From assembly GCF_018614525.1 (NCBI RefSeq), contig NZ_JAGGOL010000032.1:1-37513 (forward strand): a stretch of 37,513 nucleotides of DNA. Reading direction: 5' to 3'. A program made the position numbers and the translations under genes. This DNA is from Streptomyces sp. ISL-11 (GTDB taxonomy: Bacteria; Actinomycetota; Actinomycetes; Streptomycetales; Streptomycetaceae). Positions 7,975 to 14,467 of this stretch are shown here, one piece after another (the stretch's first letter is position 1; each line of letters opens with the position of its first letter). The notes beneath the pieces are model-generated. The model was not told the origin of the DNA. It saw nothing but the letters and a program-made list of their open reading frames with translations, and made no database searches.

Positions 7975-8316
7975 GGGAGCCGTCGATCGCCTTTCCGCCG
8001 TCCGCGCGCACGCGTCGCGGGGAGCCCGGGGCGACGCGGGCCTGCGGATCGGGCTTGGGGGTCCGCAGGTGAAGGGGTGGACGTGAGCTGCCCGATCGTG
8101 TGGATGTTTCCCTGGCGACGGCCGCTTCACGAGCCGATTCCCTCGGGGGAGTGCAGCTGTTGACACATGTTCGAGTCGTGATTCCGGCGTGGCGTCGATG
8201 CGGTCGGTCGATGCGATCGGTCGATGTGCGAGGGAGGCCTTGTGGAATTCGCCAGGTCAATCCCGTATGGCTCAATTGATGTGTAATGGCATGTTTGTCA
8301 GGACATCATCCGTAGC
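7975..8316. promoter_or_regulatory. 342-bp divergent control region, GT2 / lipoprotein
   Basis: No convincing gene. The part near 8235-8320 is much richer in A/T than its surroundings and contains TTGATG and TTGTCA hexamers that could be -35 elements for the lipoprotein gene. A TTGACA can be read on the minus strand near 8160. A 13-bp tandem repeat lies at 8194-8232. The exact promoters are not resolved. Confidence 0.5.
8194..8232. repeat. Three tandem 13-bp units with core GTCGATG
   Basis: Units begin at 8194, 8207 and 8220: GTCGATGCGGTCG, GTCGATGCGATCG and a third that diverges after GTCGATG. The head-to-tail spacing is slightly over one helical turn, as for regulator binding arrays or iterons. 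It lies in a divergent intergenic region, so it may control the GT2 gene, the lipoprotein operon or both (inference). Confidence 0.7.
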
Positions 8317-8802
8317 GTGACGGAGTCCTTCCCTCCAGGAGATCCCGGGGGCAGCCCGTACGGGCAACGCCTCGCGCGGGCGAGTGCCGCGCCACTGACG
8401 CGACGCCGCACCGGCGCGGCACTCACCGTGCTCGCCCTCGCCGCAGTGACGGCGTGCGGCACCCTGTCCGCCCGGCGCGACGACGCGCTGGCGGCGGTCA
8501 CCCGCTTTGAACAGGCGCTGGCGGCCGGGCGGAACGAACCGCTGTGCGCCGCTCTCGCCCCCGCCACCCGCGAGGAGCTGGAACACTCGGCGGACAGCCC
8601 CTGCGCGCAGGCGGTGGGCCAGGAGGAGCTGCCGGCCGCCGGCGCGGTACGGCACGTCGACGTCTACGGCGACCAGGCGCGAGCGGTCCTCGCACACGAC
8701 ACCCTCTTCCTCGCCCACTTCCCCGACGGGTGGAAGGTGACCGCGGCAGGCTGCGTCCCGCGCCCCCAACGCCCGTACCAGTGCGCGGTCAAGGGTGGTT
8801 GA
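8317..8802 (+). CDS. Putative lipoprotein, unknown function
   Basis: 161 residues from a GTG start. A basic N-region (RLARASAAPLTRRR) leads into a hydrophobic stretch and a lipobox, VTAC, with C47 as the likely lipidated cysteine, so the mature part would be anchored outside the membrane. The 46-residue leader is long; the true start may lie further in, but no later ATG/GTG with a good ribosome site is evident. The mature domain (about 50-158) has three further cysteines (C65, C84, C143 by rough count) and resembles small secreted actinobacterial proteins of unknown role. It is followed 7 bp later by a 27-codon membrane peptide gene and the DUF6766 gene, probably as one operon. Confidence 0.75.
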   Translation: MTESFPPGDPGGSPYGQRLARASAAPLTRRRTGAALTVLALAAVTACGTLSARRDDALAAVTRFEQALAAGRNEPLCAALAPATREELEHSADSPCAQAVGQEELPAAGAVRHVDVYGDQARAVLAHDTLFLAHFPDGWKVTAAGCVPRPQRPYQCAVKGG

Positions 8803-8809
8803 GACAGCG

Positions 8810-8893
8810 ATGAAGGCCATGTTCACCATCGTCCTGCTGCTGGTCGTGGGCGGTCTGGCCTACTTCACGGTTCTGGGACTGATGCACCGGTGA
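8810..8893 (+). CDS. 27-residue single-span membrane peptide
   Basis: ATG at 8810, stop at 8891-8893. The product has a short start (MKAMF) and one hydrophobic segment of about 20 residues (TIVLLLVVGGLAYFTVLGLM) ending in HR. Its stop overlaps the GTG start of the DUF6766 gene (GTGA), and it starts 7 bp after the lipoprotein stop, so it sits in a tight operon. That position and the clear membrane segment favour a real gene over chance. Its function is unknown; a small accessory subunit of the next membrane protein is plausible. Confidence 0.6.
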   Translation: MKAMFTIVLLLVVGGLAYFTVLGLMHR

Positions 8894-9615
8894 GCCACCC
8901 CGCGGCAGCGCCCGCCAAGTCGCCCGGCATCCGCGGCGGCGTGCGGCGATTCCTCCGGCACAACGCCCTCGGCCTGACGTTCCTGATCGCGTTCCTGCTC
9001 GCACTGGCCGTACAGGCGATCGCCGGCCATGCCGAATTCAACAACCACCTCACCGCCGACGGCCTGCCCACGGTCGGCTTCGCCGACTACCTGACGTCAT
9101 CCGACTTCGCCGTCGACGTCAGCGAGAACTGGCAGTCCGAATACCTGCAGTTCTTCCTCTACATCTTCGCCACCGTCTGGCTCGTCCAGCGCGGCTCCCC
9201 GGAATCCAAGGAACCCGGCAAAGAGGGCCCCGAATCCAACCACGACCAGCTGGTCGGCCCGCACGCCCGCGCCGACTCTCCTCGCTGGGCGGCCGCCGAG
9301 GGCTGGCGCCAAGCGGTCTACGCCCGCTCGCTCGGGCTGGTCATGGGCGCCCTGTTCCTGATGTCCTGGTTCGCCCAGTCCGTCGCCGGCGTGGCCTCCT
9401 ACAACGAGCAGCAACTGCGCGGGTTCCAGAACCCCATCAGCTGGGCGGACTACCTCGGCGCTGCCGAATTCTGGGGCCGTACGCTGCAGAACTGGCAGTC
9501 CGAGCTCCTCGCCATCGCCTCCATGGCGGTCCTCTCCGTCTACCTCCGCCAGCGCGGCTCACCGGAGTCCAAACCCGTCGGCGCACCGCACACCGCCACC
9601 GGCGTCGAGGGCTGA
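8890..9615 (+). CDS. DUF6766 family membrane protein with internal duplication
   Basis: 241 residues. Two similar halves are visible, about 19-107 and 139-228. Each has a hydrophobic helix near its start, an ADYL motif (FADYL / WADYL), then NWQSE (ENWQSEYL / QNWQSELL), a second hydrophobic helix and an identical QRGSPESK end. This gives about four membrane helices, with a hydrophilic linker of about 30 residues. The motifs match what I recall as DUF6766. Its function is unknown. It starts at a GTG overlapping the preceding membrane-peptide gene. The last gene in this run; a convergent UDP-glucose dehydrogenase-like gene follows after 51 bp containing a small CCCGGG/CCCGGG hairpin. Confidence 0.85.
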   Translation: MSHPAAAPAKSPGIRGGVRRFLRHNALGLTFLIAFLLALAVQAIAGHAEFNNHLTADGLPTVGFADYLTSSDFAVDVSENWQSEYLQFFLYIFATVWLVQRGSPESKEPGKEGPESNHDQLVGPHARADSPRWAAAEGWRQAVYARSLGLVMGALFLMSWFAQSVAGVASYNEQQLRGFQNPISWADYLGAAEFWGRTLQNWQSELLAIASMAVLSVYLRQRGSPESKPVGAPHTATGVEG

Positions 9616-9666
9616 CCCGGGACCGTGCCCCGGGCGCTCGTCGAAATGGTTCCCCCGTGGCCCCGG

Positions 9667-11055
9667 TCAGACGCTGGGTACCGGCTGTGTGCCGCGGACC
9701 TCGTACGCGGCGCTGCGTGCCGGCTGCCGGCCGCGGACCTCGTACGCGACCGGCGCCGCGGTACAGGGCCGGTGGCCGACGCTCCGGTAGAGCAGAGGCA
9801 GGCCGGCCAGCTCCTCCGTCCGCAGGCAGTTCTTGCCGTCGACGACGACACGGGGGCGGGCGAGCCGGGCGGCCAGCTCACGCCAGTCGGCCTCCACGAT
9901 TTCGGGCCACTCGGTGAGGACGACGGCCGCGTGGGCTCCGGCGACGGCGGCCCGCAGGTCCGGTGCGGGTATCGCGCCGGGGAAGAGGCGGGTCAGCTGA
10001 TCGGCGCCGACGGCCGGATCCCAGACACGGACCCGGGCGGCCGCGGCGAGCAGCCGCGGGATGACGGCGCGGCTCGGCGCGGCCCGCAGATCACCGTTCC
10101 AGGGCTGGTGGTGCACGCCGAGGACGGCGATCTCCGCCTGATCCAGTTCGCCGGGCAGTTCGCGGTACAGGGTCTCCGTCACGAGGCCGGACTGAGTGCT
10201 GTTGATCTCGATGGCCGCCTCCAGCAGCGGGGCACGCCCGCCGCTCTCCGCGACCCACCGGGCCAGGGCCGCGGTGTCCTTGGGCAGACAGAAGTCACCG
10301 AACCCCAGCCCCGGCCGGAGCAGGGCATGACCGATCCGGGCGTCACAGCCCACGCCGCGCAGGACGTCGTCGACGGAGAACTCGGCACCGGTGCACAGAC
10401 GGGCGATCTCGTTCGCGAAGCCGGTCTTCATGGCGAGGAAGGCGTTGCTCGCGTACTTGGCCATCTCCGCACTGGCCGGCGTGGTCACCACCCACGGGCA
10501 CATCGGCCCCTGATACATCCGGCGCAGCACCGGCAGCACCTCCTGCGACCAGATGCCCACCACCACGCGCGCAGGCGCGCGCCAGTCGTCCAGTGCGCTG
10601 CCCTCGTTCAGGAACTCCGGGTTGCAGGCGTACCGCTCGCGCAACCGGGGGTGGGCGCCGATCAGCCGGTCGCTGGTGCCCGGCGGGACGGTGGATTTCA
10701 GCACCACGCACGGCAGGGGCAGCAGGGCGGCGACCTCGTCGAGGGCCTCGGTCACCTGCGACAGATCGGCCGACCCGTCGGCGTTCGGTGGCGTCCCCAC
10801 GGCGATCATGACGAGGTCGTAGGGGTCCCGCCGGTGCGAGGGCACGATCTCCTGGGCGAAGCGCAGCCGCCCCGACTCCAGCGCGTGGGACAACTGGCAC
10901 TGAAGTCCGGGCTCCGCCACCGGCGCGCGCCCCGCCGCCAAGGAACCCAGCCGGACCGGATCCCGCTCGACCCCGGTGACCCGGTGCCCCCGCTCGGCCA
11001 GCGCGACGGCACCGATCACCCCAATACGGCCCTGCCCGACGACGGCTATTCGCAT
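9667..11055 (-). CDS. UDP-glucose 6-dehydrogenase-like nucleotide-sugar dehydrogenase
   Basis: 462 residues from the ATG at 11055, preceded by GGGAGAG; an ATG seven codons upstream has no such site. The N-terminal NAD-binding domain shows MRIAVVGQGRIG (GxGxxG, 7-12), DLVMIAVGTPP (80-90) and KSTVPPGTSD. The central helix AEMAKYASNAFLAMKTGFANEI (about 197-217) and CNPEFLNEG (144-152) are typical. The catalytic cysteine is C256 in GFGDFCLPKD. The C-terminal UDP-binding domain (about 330-430) has a VLTEWPEI motif. Such enzymes oxidise UDP-glucose (or UDP-ManNAc/GDP-mannose) twice to the uronate; which sugar cannot be told. The last 30 residues hold a 13-residue duplication. Divergent from sepF. 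Confidence 0.86.
   Translation of the reverse strand: MRIAVVGQGRIGVIGAVALAERGHRVTGVERDPVRLGSLAAGRAPVAEPGLQCQLSHALESGRLRFAQEIVPSHRRDPYDLVMIAVGTPPNADGSADLSQVTEALDEVAALLPLPCVVLKSTVPPGTSDRLIGAHPRLRERYACNPEFLNEGSALDDWRAPARVVVGIWSQEVLPVLRRMYQGPMCPWVVTTPASAEMAKYASNAFLAMKTGFANEIARLCTGAEFSVDDVLRGVGCDARIGHALLRPGLGFGDFCLPKDTAALARWVAESGGRAPLLEAAIEINSTQSGLVTETLYRELPGELDQAEIAVLGVHHQPWNGDLRAAPSRAVIPRLLAAAARVRVWDPAVGADQLTRLFPGAIPAPDLRAAVAGAHAAVVLTEWPEIVEADWRELAARLARPRVVVDGKNCLRTEELAGLPLLYRSVGHRPCTAAPVAYEVRGRQPARSAAYEVRGTQPVPSV
9681..9758. repeat. 39-bp near-perfect tandem duplication in the 3' end of the dehydrogenase gene
   Basis: Units 9681-9719 and 9720-9758 share ccggctg and an identical 19-bp core (starting at 9691 and 9730). 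The period is 13 codons, so the frame is kept and the protein ends with two AYEVRG(R/T)QP units. It lies outside the conserved fold and probably arose by slippage. Confidence 0.75.
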
Positions 11056-11336
11056 CTCGCTCTCCCGTGCCCGCACCGTCCGCGTCCGCGAGGGACTTCC
11101 GGTGAAACCCCCGCTGCCCGCCGGAACGCCCGCCCGTCGGGGTGTCAGCCTGCAACGGCGCGTGGCCGCCGACCACCGGCCGGGGCCGAACGGGTGAAGC
11201 CCCGCCCCGGCGGCCCGGGGAGCCGGTAACGTGGGGCCTGTCGGCCGGACGGTGTGTCATTCGGCCCAATGGGCGACACTTGTCCCTAGGATTGTGGGAT
11301 GTACATAGCCACCACGTTCCCCGGAGGGGTGATCCG
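11056..11336. promoter_or_regulatory. Divergent region, dehydrogenase / sepF, with a candidate sepF -10
   Basis: 281 bp. A TAGGAT hexamer at 11287-11292 matches the preferred Streptomyces HrdB -10 and would give a leader of about 38 nt before sepF; no good -35 is seen. The sepF ribosome site GGAGGGG is at 11324-11330. The middle part is GC-rich without obvious operators. Confidence 0.4.
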
Positions 11337-11744
11337 GTGAACAGGTCCGAGGCCACCGACGAGCAGTGGGAGGGACTGGCCGAGGTCGTCCCGCTGCGCG
11401 GCCACCACGCCTGGCCGTCCTGGCCCAACCACCGGGCCCTGCCCGAGGAGGAGCCCGAGCCGAACCGGCGTCAGCTCGTCGTCCTCCGCGTCCAGGTCTT
11501 CGCGGACGCGCGTGAGGTCGCCGAGCACCTGATCGCCCGCGTGCCGGTGCTGCTCGACCTCACCAGTGCCGACACCGATGTCGCCAAGCGCATCCTCGAC
11601 TTCTCCAGCGGTGTCGTCTTCGGCCTGGGCAGCGGGATGCACCGGGTCGACACCAACGTCTTCCTCCTGGCCCCCGAGGGCACGGAGGTGGCCTCGGGAT
11701 ACCCCGATCGTAGGAAGAGTGATTCGCTGAAACGGTTTGGCTGA
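11337..11744 (+). CDS. sepF: SepF/YlmF-type cell division protein
   Basis: 135 residues. SepF binds FtsZ and tethers it to the membrane in Gram-positive bacteria. The C-terminal SepF domain is clear (about 45-125): RQLVVLRVQVFADAREVAEHLIARVPVLLDLTSADTDVAKRILDFSSGVVFGLGSGMHRVDTNVFLLAP contains the LDL...A.RI.DF..G...GL.G...R...NVFLL.P pattern. The N-terminal membrane-targeting helix of canonical SepF is not obvious; the start (NRSEATDEQWEGLAEVV) is short and acidic. Streptomyces carry several SepF paralogues, and this looks like one of the shorter ones, so a role beyond the main septum is possible. I chose the GTG at 11337 because GGAGGGG lies 6 nt upstream. An ATPase gene follows after 24 bp. 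Confidence 0.85.
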   Translation: MNRSEATDEQWEGLAEVVPLRGHHAWPSWPNHRALPEEEPEPNRRQLVVLRVQVFADAREVAEHLIARVPVLLDLTSADTDVAKRILDFSSGVVFGLGSGMHRVDTNVFLLAPEGTEVASGYPDRRKSDSLKRFG

Positions 11745-11768
11745 ACGAACGACACATACGGTCCGGGC

Positions 11769-12965
11769 ATGGACACAAACTGTGCCCGACCGGCCACCGT
11801 CCCCCTTCCCCAGCAGCACCAGCGCCCCGCGGTGACCGAATTACGGCTCTCCGCCTTCAAGTCGCACCGCAACGCCGTCTTCCCCCTCGGCCCGATGACC
11901 CTCTTCCGGGGACCGAGCGGCAGCGGGAAGTCCAGCGTCCTCCAGGCCTACGAAACACTCGCCCGGCTCGCGGGCGGCGACACCCTCGAAGAAGCCCTCG
12001 CCCCCGTGGCCGGCGGCGGCCCCGCCTGCGTACCGCACCAGGCCAGGCCGGACGCCCAGGGCAGACGGGGCTTCCGGATCGGCTGCACCGTCGAGGGCCC
12101 GGTGGGGCCGGTCCACCTCGACATCGCCGTACAGGCCGAACCCGAACTCCGCATGGTCGGCGAGCGGCTGACCGGCTCGGGCCGCACCCTGCTGTCCACG
12201 GCGCTGCGCGACCCGGGGCTGCGCAGGGTCGAAGCGGCCTGGCACACCGCCGGTACGGTTCCGGTCACCCGCGCGCCCCTGCCCGACGACCGGCTCGGTA
12301 CGGCCCTGCTGCCGCTGCGGGTCGCGGGCAAGACCGCAGGCCAGCGGCTGGTCCTGGATGCCGCCGAACAGGTGGTGGTGGCGCTGAGGGCCGCCTTCGC
12401 CTGCGACCCGCGCCCGGAACGGATGCGCGCTCCGGTCGCCGCGCACGACGGAATGCTGCGCGGCGCCTGTGACAACGTCGCCGCCGTCCTCGGCCGTACC
12501 CGCCTGGAGTGCGCCACCCGCCACGCGCTCATGGTCACGGCCGTGGGGGCGGGGTGCCGAGGCCCGGTCGAGGAACTGTCGGTGGAGGACCTGGACGACG
12601 GTCTCGTACGAGCGGTCCTGGGACGGACTCCGGGGCCGGCGACCCCGCTGGACCGGCTGGGCGACGGGGAACTCCGCTACCTGGCCCTGTGCCTGGTGCT
12701 CATGACCGGCCCGGGGGTGCTGGACATGGACCCGGCCGCGGAGGTGCTGCCCGCGCGGCAGGCGCTGACGGTCCTGGCGGACGGGTTCGACCGGAGCCTG
12801 GATCCGCGACAGGTCCGTGAGCTGCTGGCAGTGGCCGCGCGGATGTGCGAACGGGGGCATGTGCGGCTGGTGGGGACGGTGGGGGCGGGCGTGGGTCCGG
12901 AGTTGGGGGAGTCGGAAGGGTCGTCGTCGGTGGGGTGGCCGGCGGTGGTAGACCTGGGGGAGTGA
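11769..12965 (+). CDS. SMC/RecF-like P-loop ATPase without coiled coil, degenerate Walker B
   Basis: 398 residues. ELRLSAFKSHRNAVFPLGPMTLFRGPSGSGKSS is a RecF/SMC-type N-terminus with the Walker A lysine at K54. An ABC-like signature, LGDGELRYLALCLVLM, sits at about 298-313. The Walker B/D-loop reads LADGFDRSLD: D338 is kept, the usual catalytic Glu is G339, and the D-loop LD is at 344-345. There is no long coiled coil; the middle (about 85-290) is globular. I infer an ATP-dependent switch acting on DNA or protein, possibly with little hydrolysis. The ATG at 11769 has a weak ribosome site and a GTG at 11832 is an alternative. Its stop overlaps the MazG-like start (GTGA). The tail is Gly/Ser-rich. 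Confidence 0.75.
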   Translation: MDTNCARPATVPLPQQHQRPAVTELRLSAFKSHRNAVFPLGPMTLFRGPSGSGKSSVLQAYETLARLAGGDTLEEALAPVAGGGPACVPHQARPDAQGRRGFRIGCTVEGPVGPVHLDIAVQAEPELRMVGERLTGSGRTLLSTALRDPGLRRVEAAWHTAGTVPVTRAPLPDDRLGTALLPLRVAGKTAGQRLVLDAAEQVVVALRAAFACDPRPERMRAPVAAHDGMLRGACDNVAAVLGRTRLECATRHALMVTAVGAGCRGPVEELSVEDLDDGLVRAVLGRTPGPATPLDRLGDGELRYLALCLVLMTGPGVLDMDPAAEVLPARQALTVLADGFDRSLDPRQVRELLAVAARMCERGHVRLVGTVGAGVGPELGESEGSSSVGWPAVVDLGE

Positions 12966-13423
12966 CCGAAGAGCATGAAGAAACGGAAGAACGCGGAGAG
13001 GCCGAAGGGCACGGAGGGGCCGGGGCGCCTGCTGGGGCCAGGGTGGCTGCCAGAGTCGAGGGGACTGCCGGGCCGGGGGAGCTCAAGGCGCTGCAGCACC
13101 GGCTGGCCGCGTTCGCCGCGGCCCGCGACTGGCAGCCCTTCCACACGCCCAAGAACCTGGCCGCGGCCCTGAGCGTCGAGGCGTCCGAACTGGTGGAGAT
13201 CTTCCAGTGGCTGACGCCGGAGGAGTCCGCGCGGGTGATGGAGAAGCCGGAGACGGCGGGGCGCGTGGCGGACGAGGTCGCCGATGTCCTCGCGTATCTC
13301 CTGCAGTTCTGCGAGGTGCTGGGCGTCGACGCGGCGGCCGCCCTCTCCGCGAAGATCGACCGCAACGAGCGGAGGTTCCCGATCCTCCAAGACCGTCACT
13401 CCGGCCGTCACTCTCCGGAGTGA
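12962..13423 (+). CDS. MazG-like nucleotide pyrophosphohydrolase (dCTPase/RS21-C6 type)
   Basis: 153 residues from a GTG overlapping the ATPase stop. The catalytic domain (about 40-142) starts LKALQHRLAAFAAARDWQPFHTPKNLAAALSVEASELVEIFQW and has the ExxE...ExxD metal motif: E73, E76, then E105 and D108 (DEVADVLAYLL), ending NERRFP. This matches RS21-C6/dCTP pyrophosphatase enzymes, which hydrolyse non-canonical or excess dNTPs to dNMP and PPi. The first 39 residues are a low-complexity Glu/Gly/Ala stretch with low similarity to anything; a GTG at 13043 would remove most of it. It is tightly coupled to the ATPase, so the two products may work in one process. A hairpin overlaps the stop. Confidence 0.85.
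   Translation: MTEEHEETEERGEAEGHGGAGAPAGARVAARVEGTAGPGELKALQHRLAAFAAARDWQPFHTPKNLAAALSVEASELVEIFQWLTPEESARVMEKPETAGRVADEVADVLAYLLQFCEVLGVDAAAALSAKIDRNERRFPILQDRHSGRHSPE
13397..13422 (+). terminator. Hairpin at the end of the MazG-like gene
   Basis: Perfect 8-bp stem, CACTCCGG (13397-13404) with CCGGAGTG (13415-13422) and a 10-nt loop. The right arm runs into the stop codon. Only a weak T-rich stretch (ATTGAGTT) follows. Termination is plausible; some read-through to the next gene is possible. Confidence 0.5.
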
Positions 13424-13552
13424 TTGAGTTATCCACACCGCATCTGGTATCCACAGATTTCTGAATTCCCCTGGCGTTTCCGGCGGATAGCCATCACTCT
13501 GAGTAGTGAGAACGAGCGAGCGCGGCACAGTCGGAAACGTGGGGGACCGGGC
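13424..13552 (+). promoter_or_regulatory. Intergenic region with two DnaA-box-like sites and a likely DUF6099 promoter
   Basis: 129 bp, relatively A/T-rich. It contains TTATCCACA (13429-13437) and GTATCCACA (13447-13455) in the same orientation, 18 bp start to start. The first matches the classical DnaA box exactly; the second has one change. Further on, around 13490-13510, GATAGC and TAGTGAG could serve as -10 elements. The ribosome site GGGGGA lies 8 nt before the ATG at 13553. Confidence 0.5.
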
Positions 13553-14011
13553 ATGGACGCAATGCGGCTCATCGGGGCCACACGGACCTCCCTGGCGCAG
13601 GCCAGAGAGGTCCAGGACATCGTCATCGAGGCATGGCAGACCCAGGCGCTGGCCGGAGCCATCGGGAGCCATCTCGCGATCCATGGACCGTTCGAGGCCC
13701 GGGCCGCGGCGGGCGGCCTCGGCGAGGCGGGCGCCCGCGCCTCCGGCGCGCTGCGGCAGACGCTGCGCGCCGGGGCCGTACGAGCCGCGCAGCTCACCGA
13801 AGTGCGAGACCCCTGGAGTGCGTTGGCCGGGCTGTGCGGGCTGCTCGGCGAGGCGGGCATAGCCCTGGTGGGCGTGGCCTGCGCCTCCGATGAGGACGCC
13901 TTGTACTGGCAGTGCATAGAGGCGATCGACGCCGCCGATGAGACGAGCGACCGGGTGCGCTGGTTACAGAGACGGCTCGCACTGCGCGAGCGGGAAGGAG
14001 GCGCGGCGTGA
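13553..14011 (+). CDS. DUF6099 family protein
   Basis: 152 residues, Ala-rich and mostly helical: MDAMRLIGATRTSLAQAREVQDIVIEAWQTQALAGAIG, then SGALRQTLRAGAVRAAQL, and a C-terminal helix VRWLQRRLALREREGG. I recall this pattern as the actinobacterial DUF6099 family, of unknown function. No signal peptide is seen; one moderately hydrophobic helix (LAGLCGLLGEAGIALVGVACA, about 85-105) may be buried rather than membrane-spanning. The ATG at 13553 has GGGGGA upstream; another in-frame ATG is three codons on. The gene has its own upstream region with DnaA-box-like sites. It converges on a small minus-strand gene 11 bp later. Confidence 0.75.
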   Translation: MDAMRLIGATRTSLAQAREVQDIVIEAWQTQALAGAIGSHLAIHGPFEARAAAGGLGEAGARASGALRQTLRAGAVRAAQLTEVRDPWSALAGLCGLLGEAGIALVGVACASDEDALYWQCIEAIDAADETSDRVRWLQRRLALREREGGAA

Positions 14012-14022
14012 GGGCCGGCCGA

Positions 14023-14220
14023 TCAGCCGGTATCGCCTCCGCCGTCGCCGGACGAGGGGCTCTCGCCGGGCGGCTGGAGATCGGCGTCGAGCTGCGACAG
14101 ATCCGCGTTCAGCGCGGCCATCAGCTCCTCCATCTGCTGCAACAGGCCCTTGGGTGCGCCCTGCTGCTGGGGAGCTGCCTGCGCGGGTACCGTTTCTTCG
14201 GGCACGGCTTCCTGGGTCAT
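14023..14220 (-). CDS. Small acidic Gln/Ala-rich protein, unknown
   Basis: 65 residues starting MTQEAVPEETVPAQAAPQQQ, with a central amphipathic helix (KGLLQQMEELMAALNADLSQLDADL, about 24-48) and a Gly/Ser/Asp-rich end. GAGGAGG stands 5 nt before the ATG at 14220, which favours a real gene. The frame stays open further upstream but without a ribosome site. It looks mostly disordered except for the helix, which could mediate pairing. No family recognised. Convergent with the DUF6099 gene. Confidence 0.6.
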   Translation of the reverse strand: MTQEAVPEETVPAQAAPQQQGAPKGLLQQMEELMAALNADLSQLDADLQPPGESPSSGDGGGDTG

Positions 14221-14467
14221 CGCGGCCTCCTCGGCCCTGGCCCTCCCAGTGCGGGCGGGCGGCGTTGCGATCGTCGCCTCCGGCAGCGGACACCGGTGCG
14301 CGGGCCGGGCGGTCCGGCTCCGCCCCAGCCAACGATCACCGGCCCCGGTGGACACTGTCGTCACCCCCTCCGGCTGGCCCGGATGGTCGAATTTCACCCG
14401 ACCGTGGCGGGTGGGGCAAGGCAGGGCGTGGGCGGTTGACGCGTGTGCGGCAAGGCAGGATGGAGGT
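14221..14467. promoter_or_regulatory. Divergent region, small acidic gene / LLM oxidoreductase
   Basis: 247 bp, GC-rich. The ribosome sites GAGGAGG (minus) and GGAGG (plus, 14462-14466) mark its ends. No clear promoter hexamers or operators were found by eye. Confidence 0.35.

Noticed and set aside
7943..8275. Longer glycosyltransferase start at 8275
   Set aside because: The extra 111 residues are basic and low-complexity and cover the 13-bp repeats. The ribosome site and membrane helix fit the ATG at 7942.
11142..11336. Longer SepF beginning at 11142
   Set aside because: The upstream codons cross the promoter-like TAGGAT and are low-complexity. GGAGGGG places the start at 11337.
13424..13552. 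A replication origin at the DnaA boxes
   Set aside because: Only two boxes, and no dnaA/dnaN/rpmH genes or long box array as at Streptomyces oriC.
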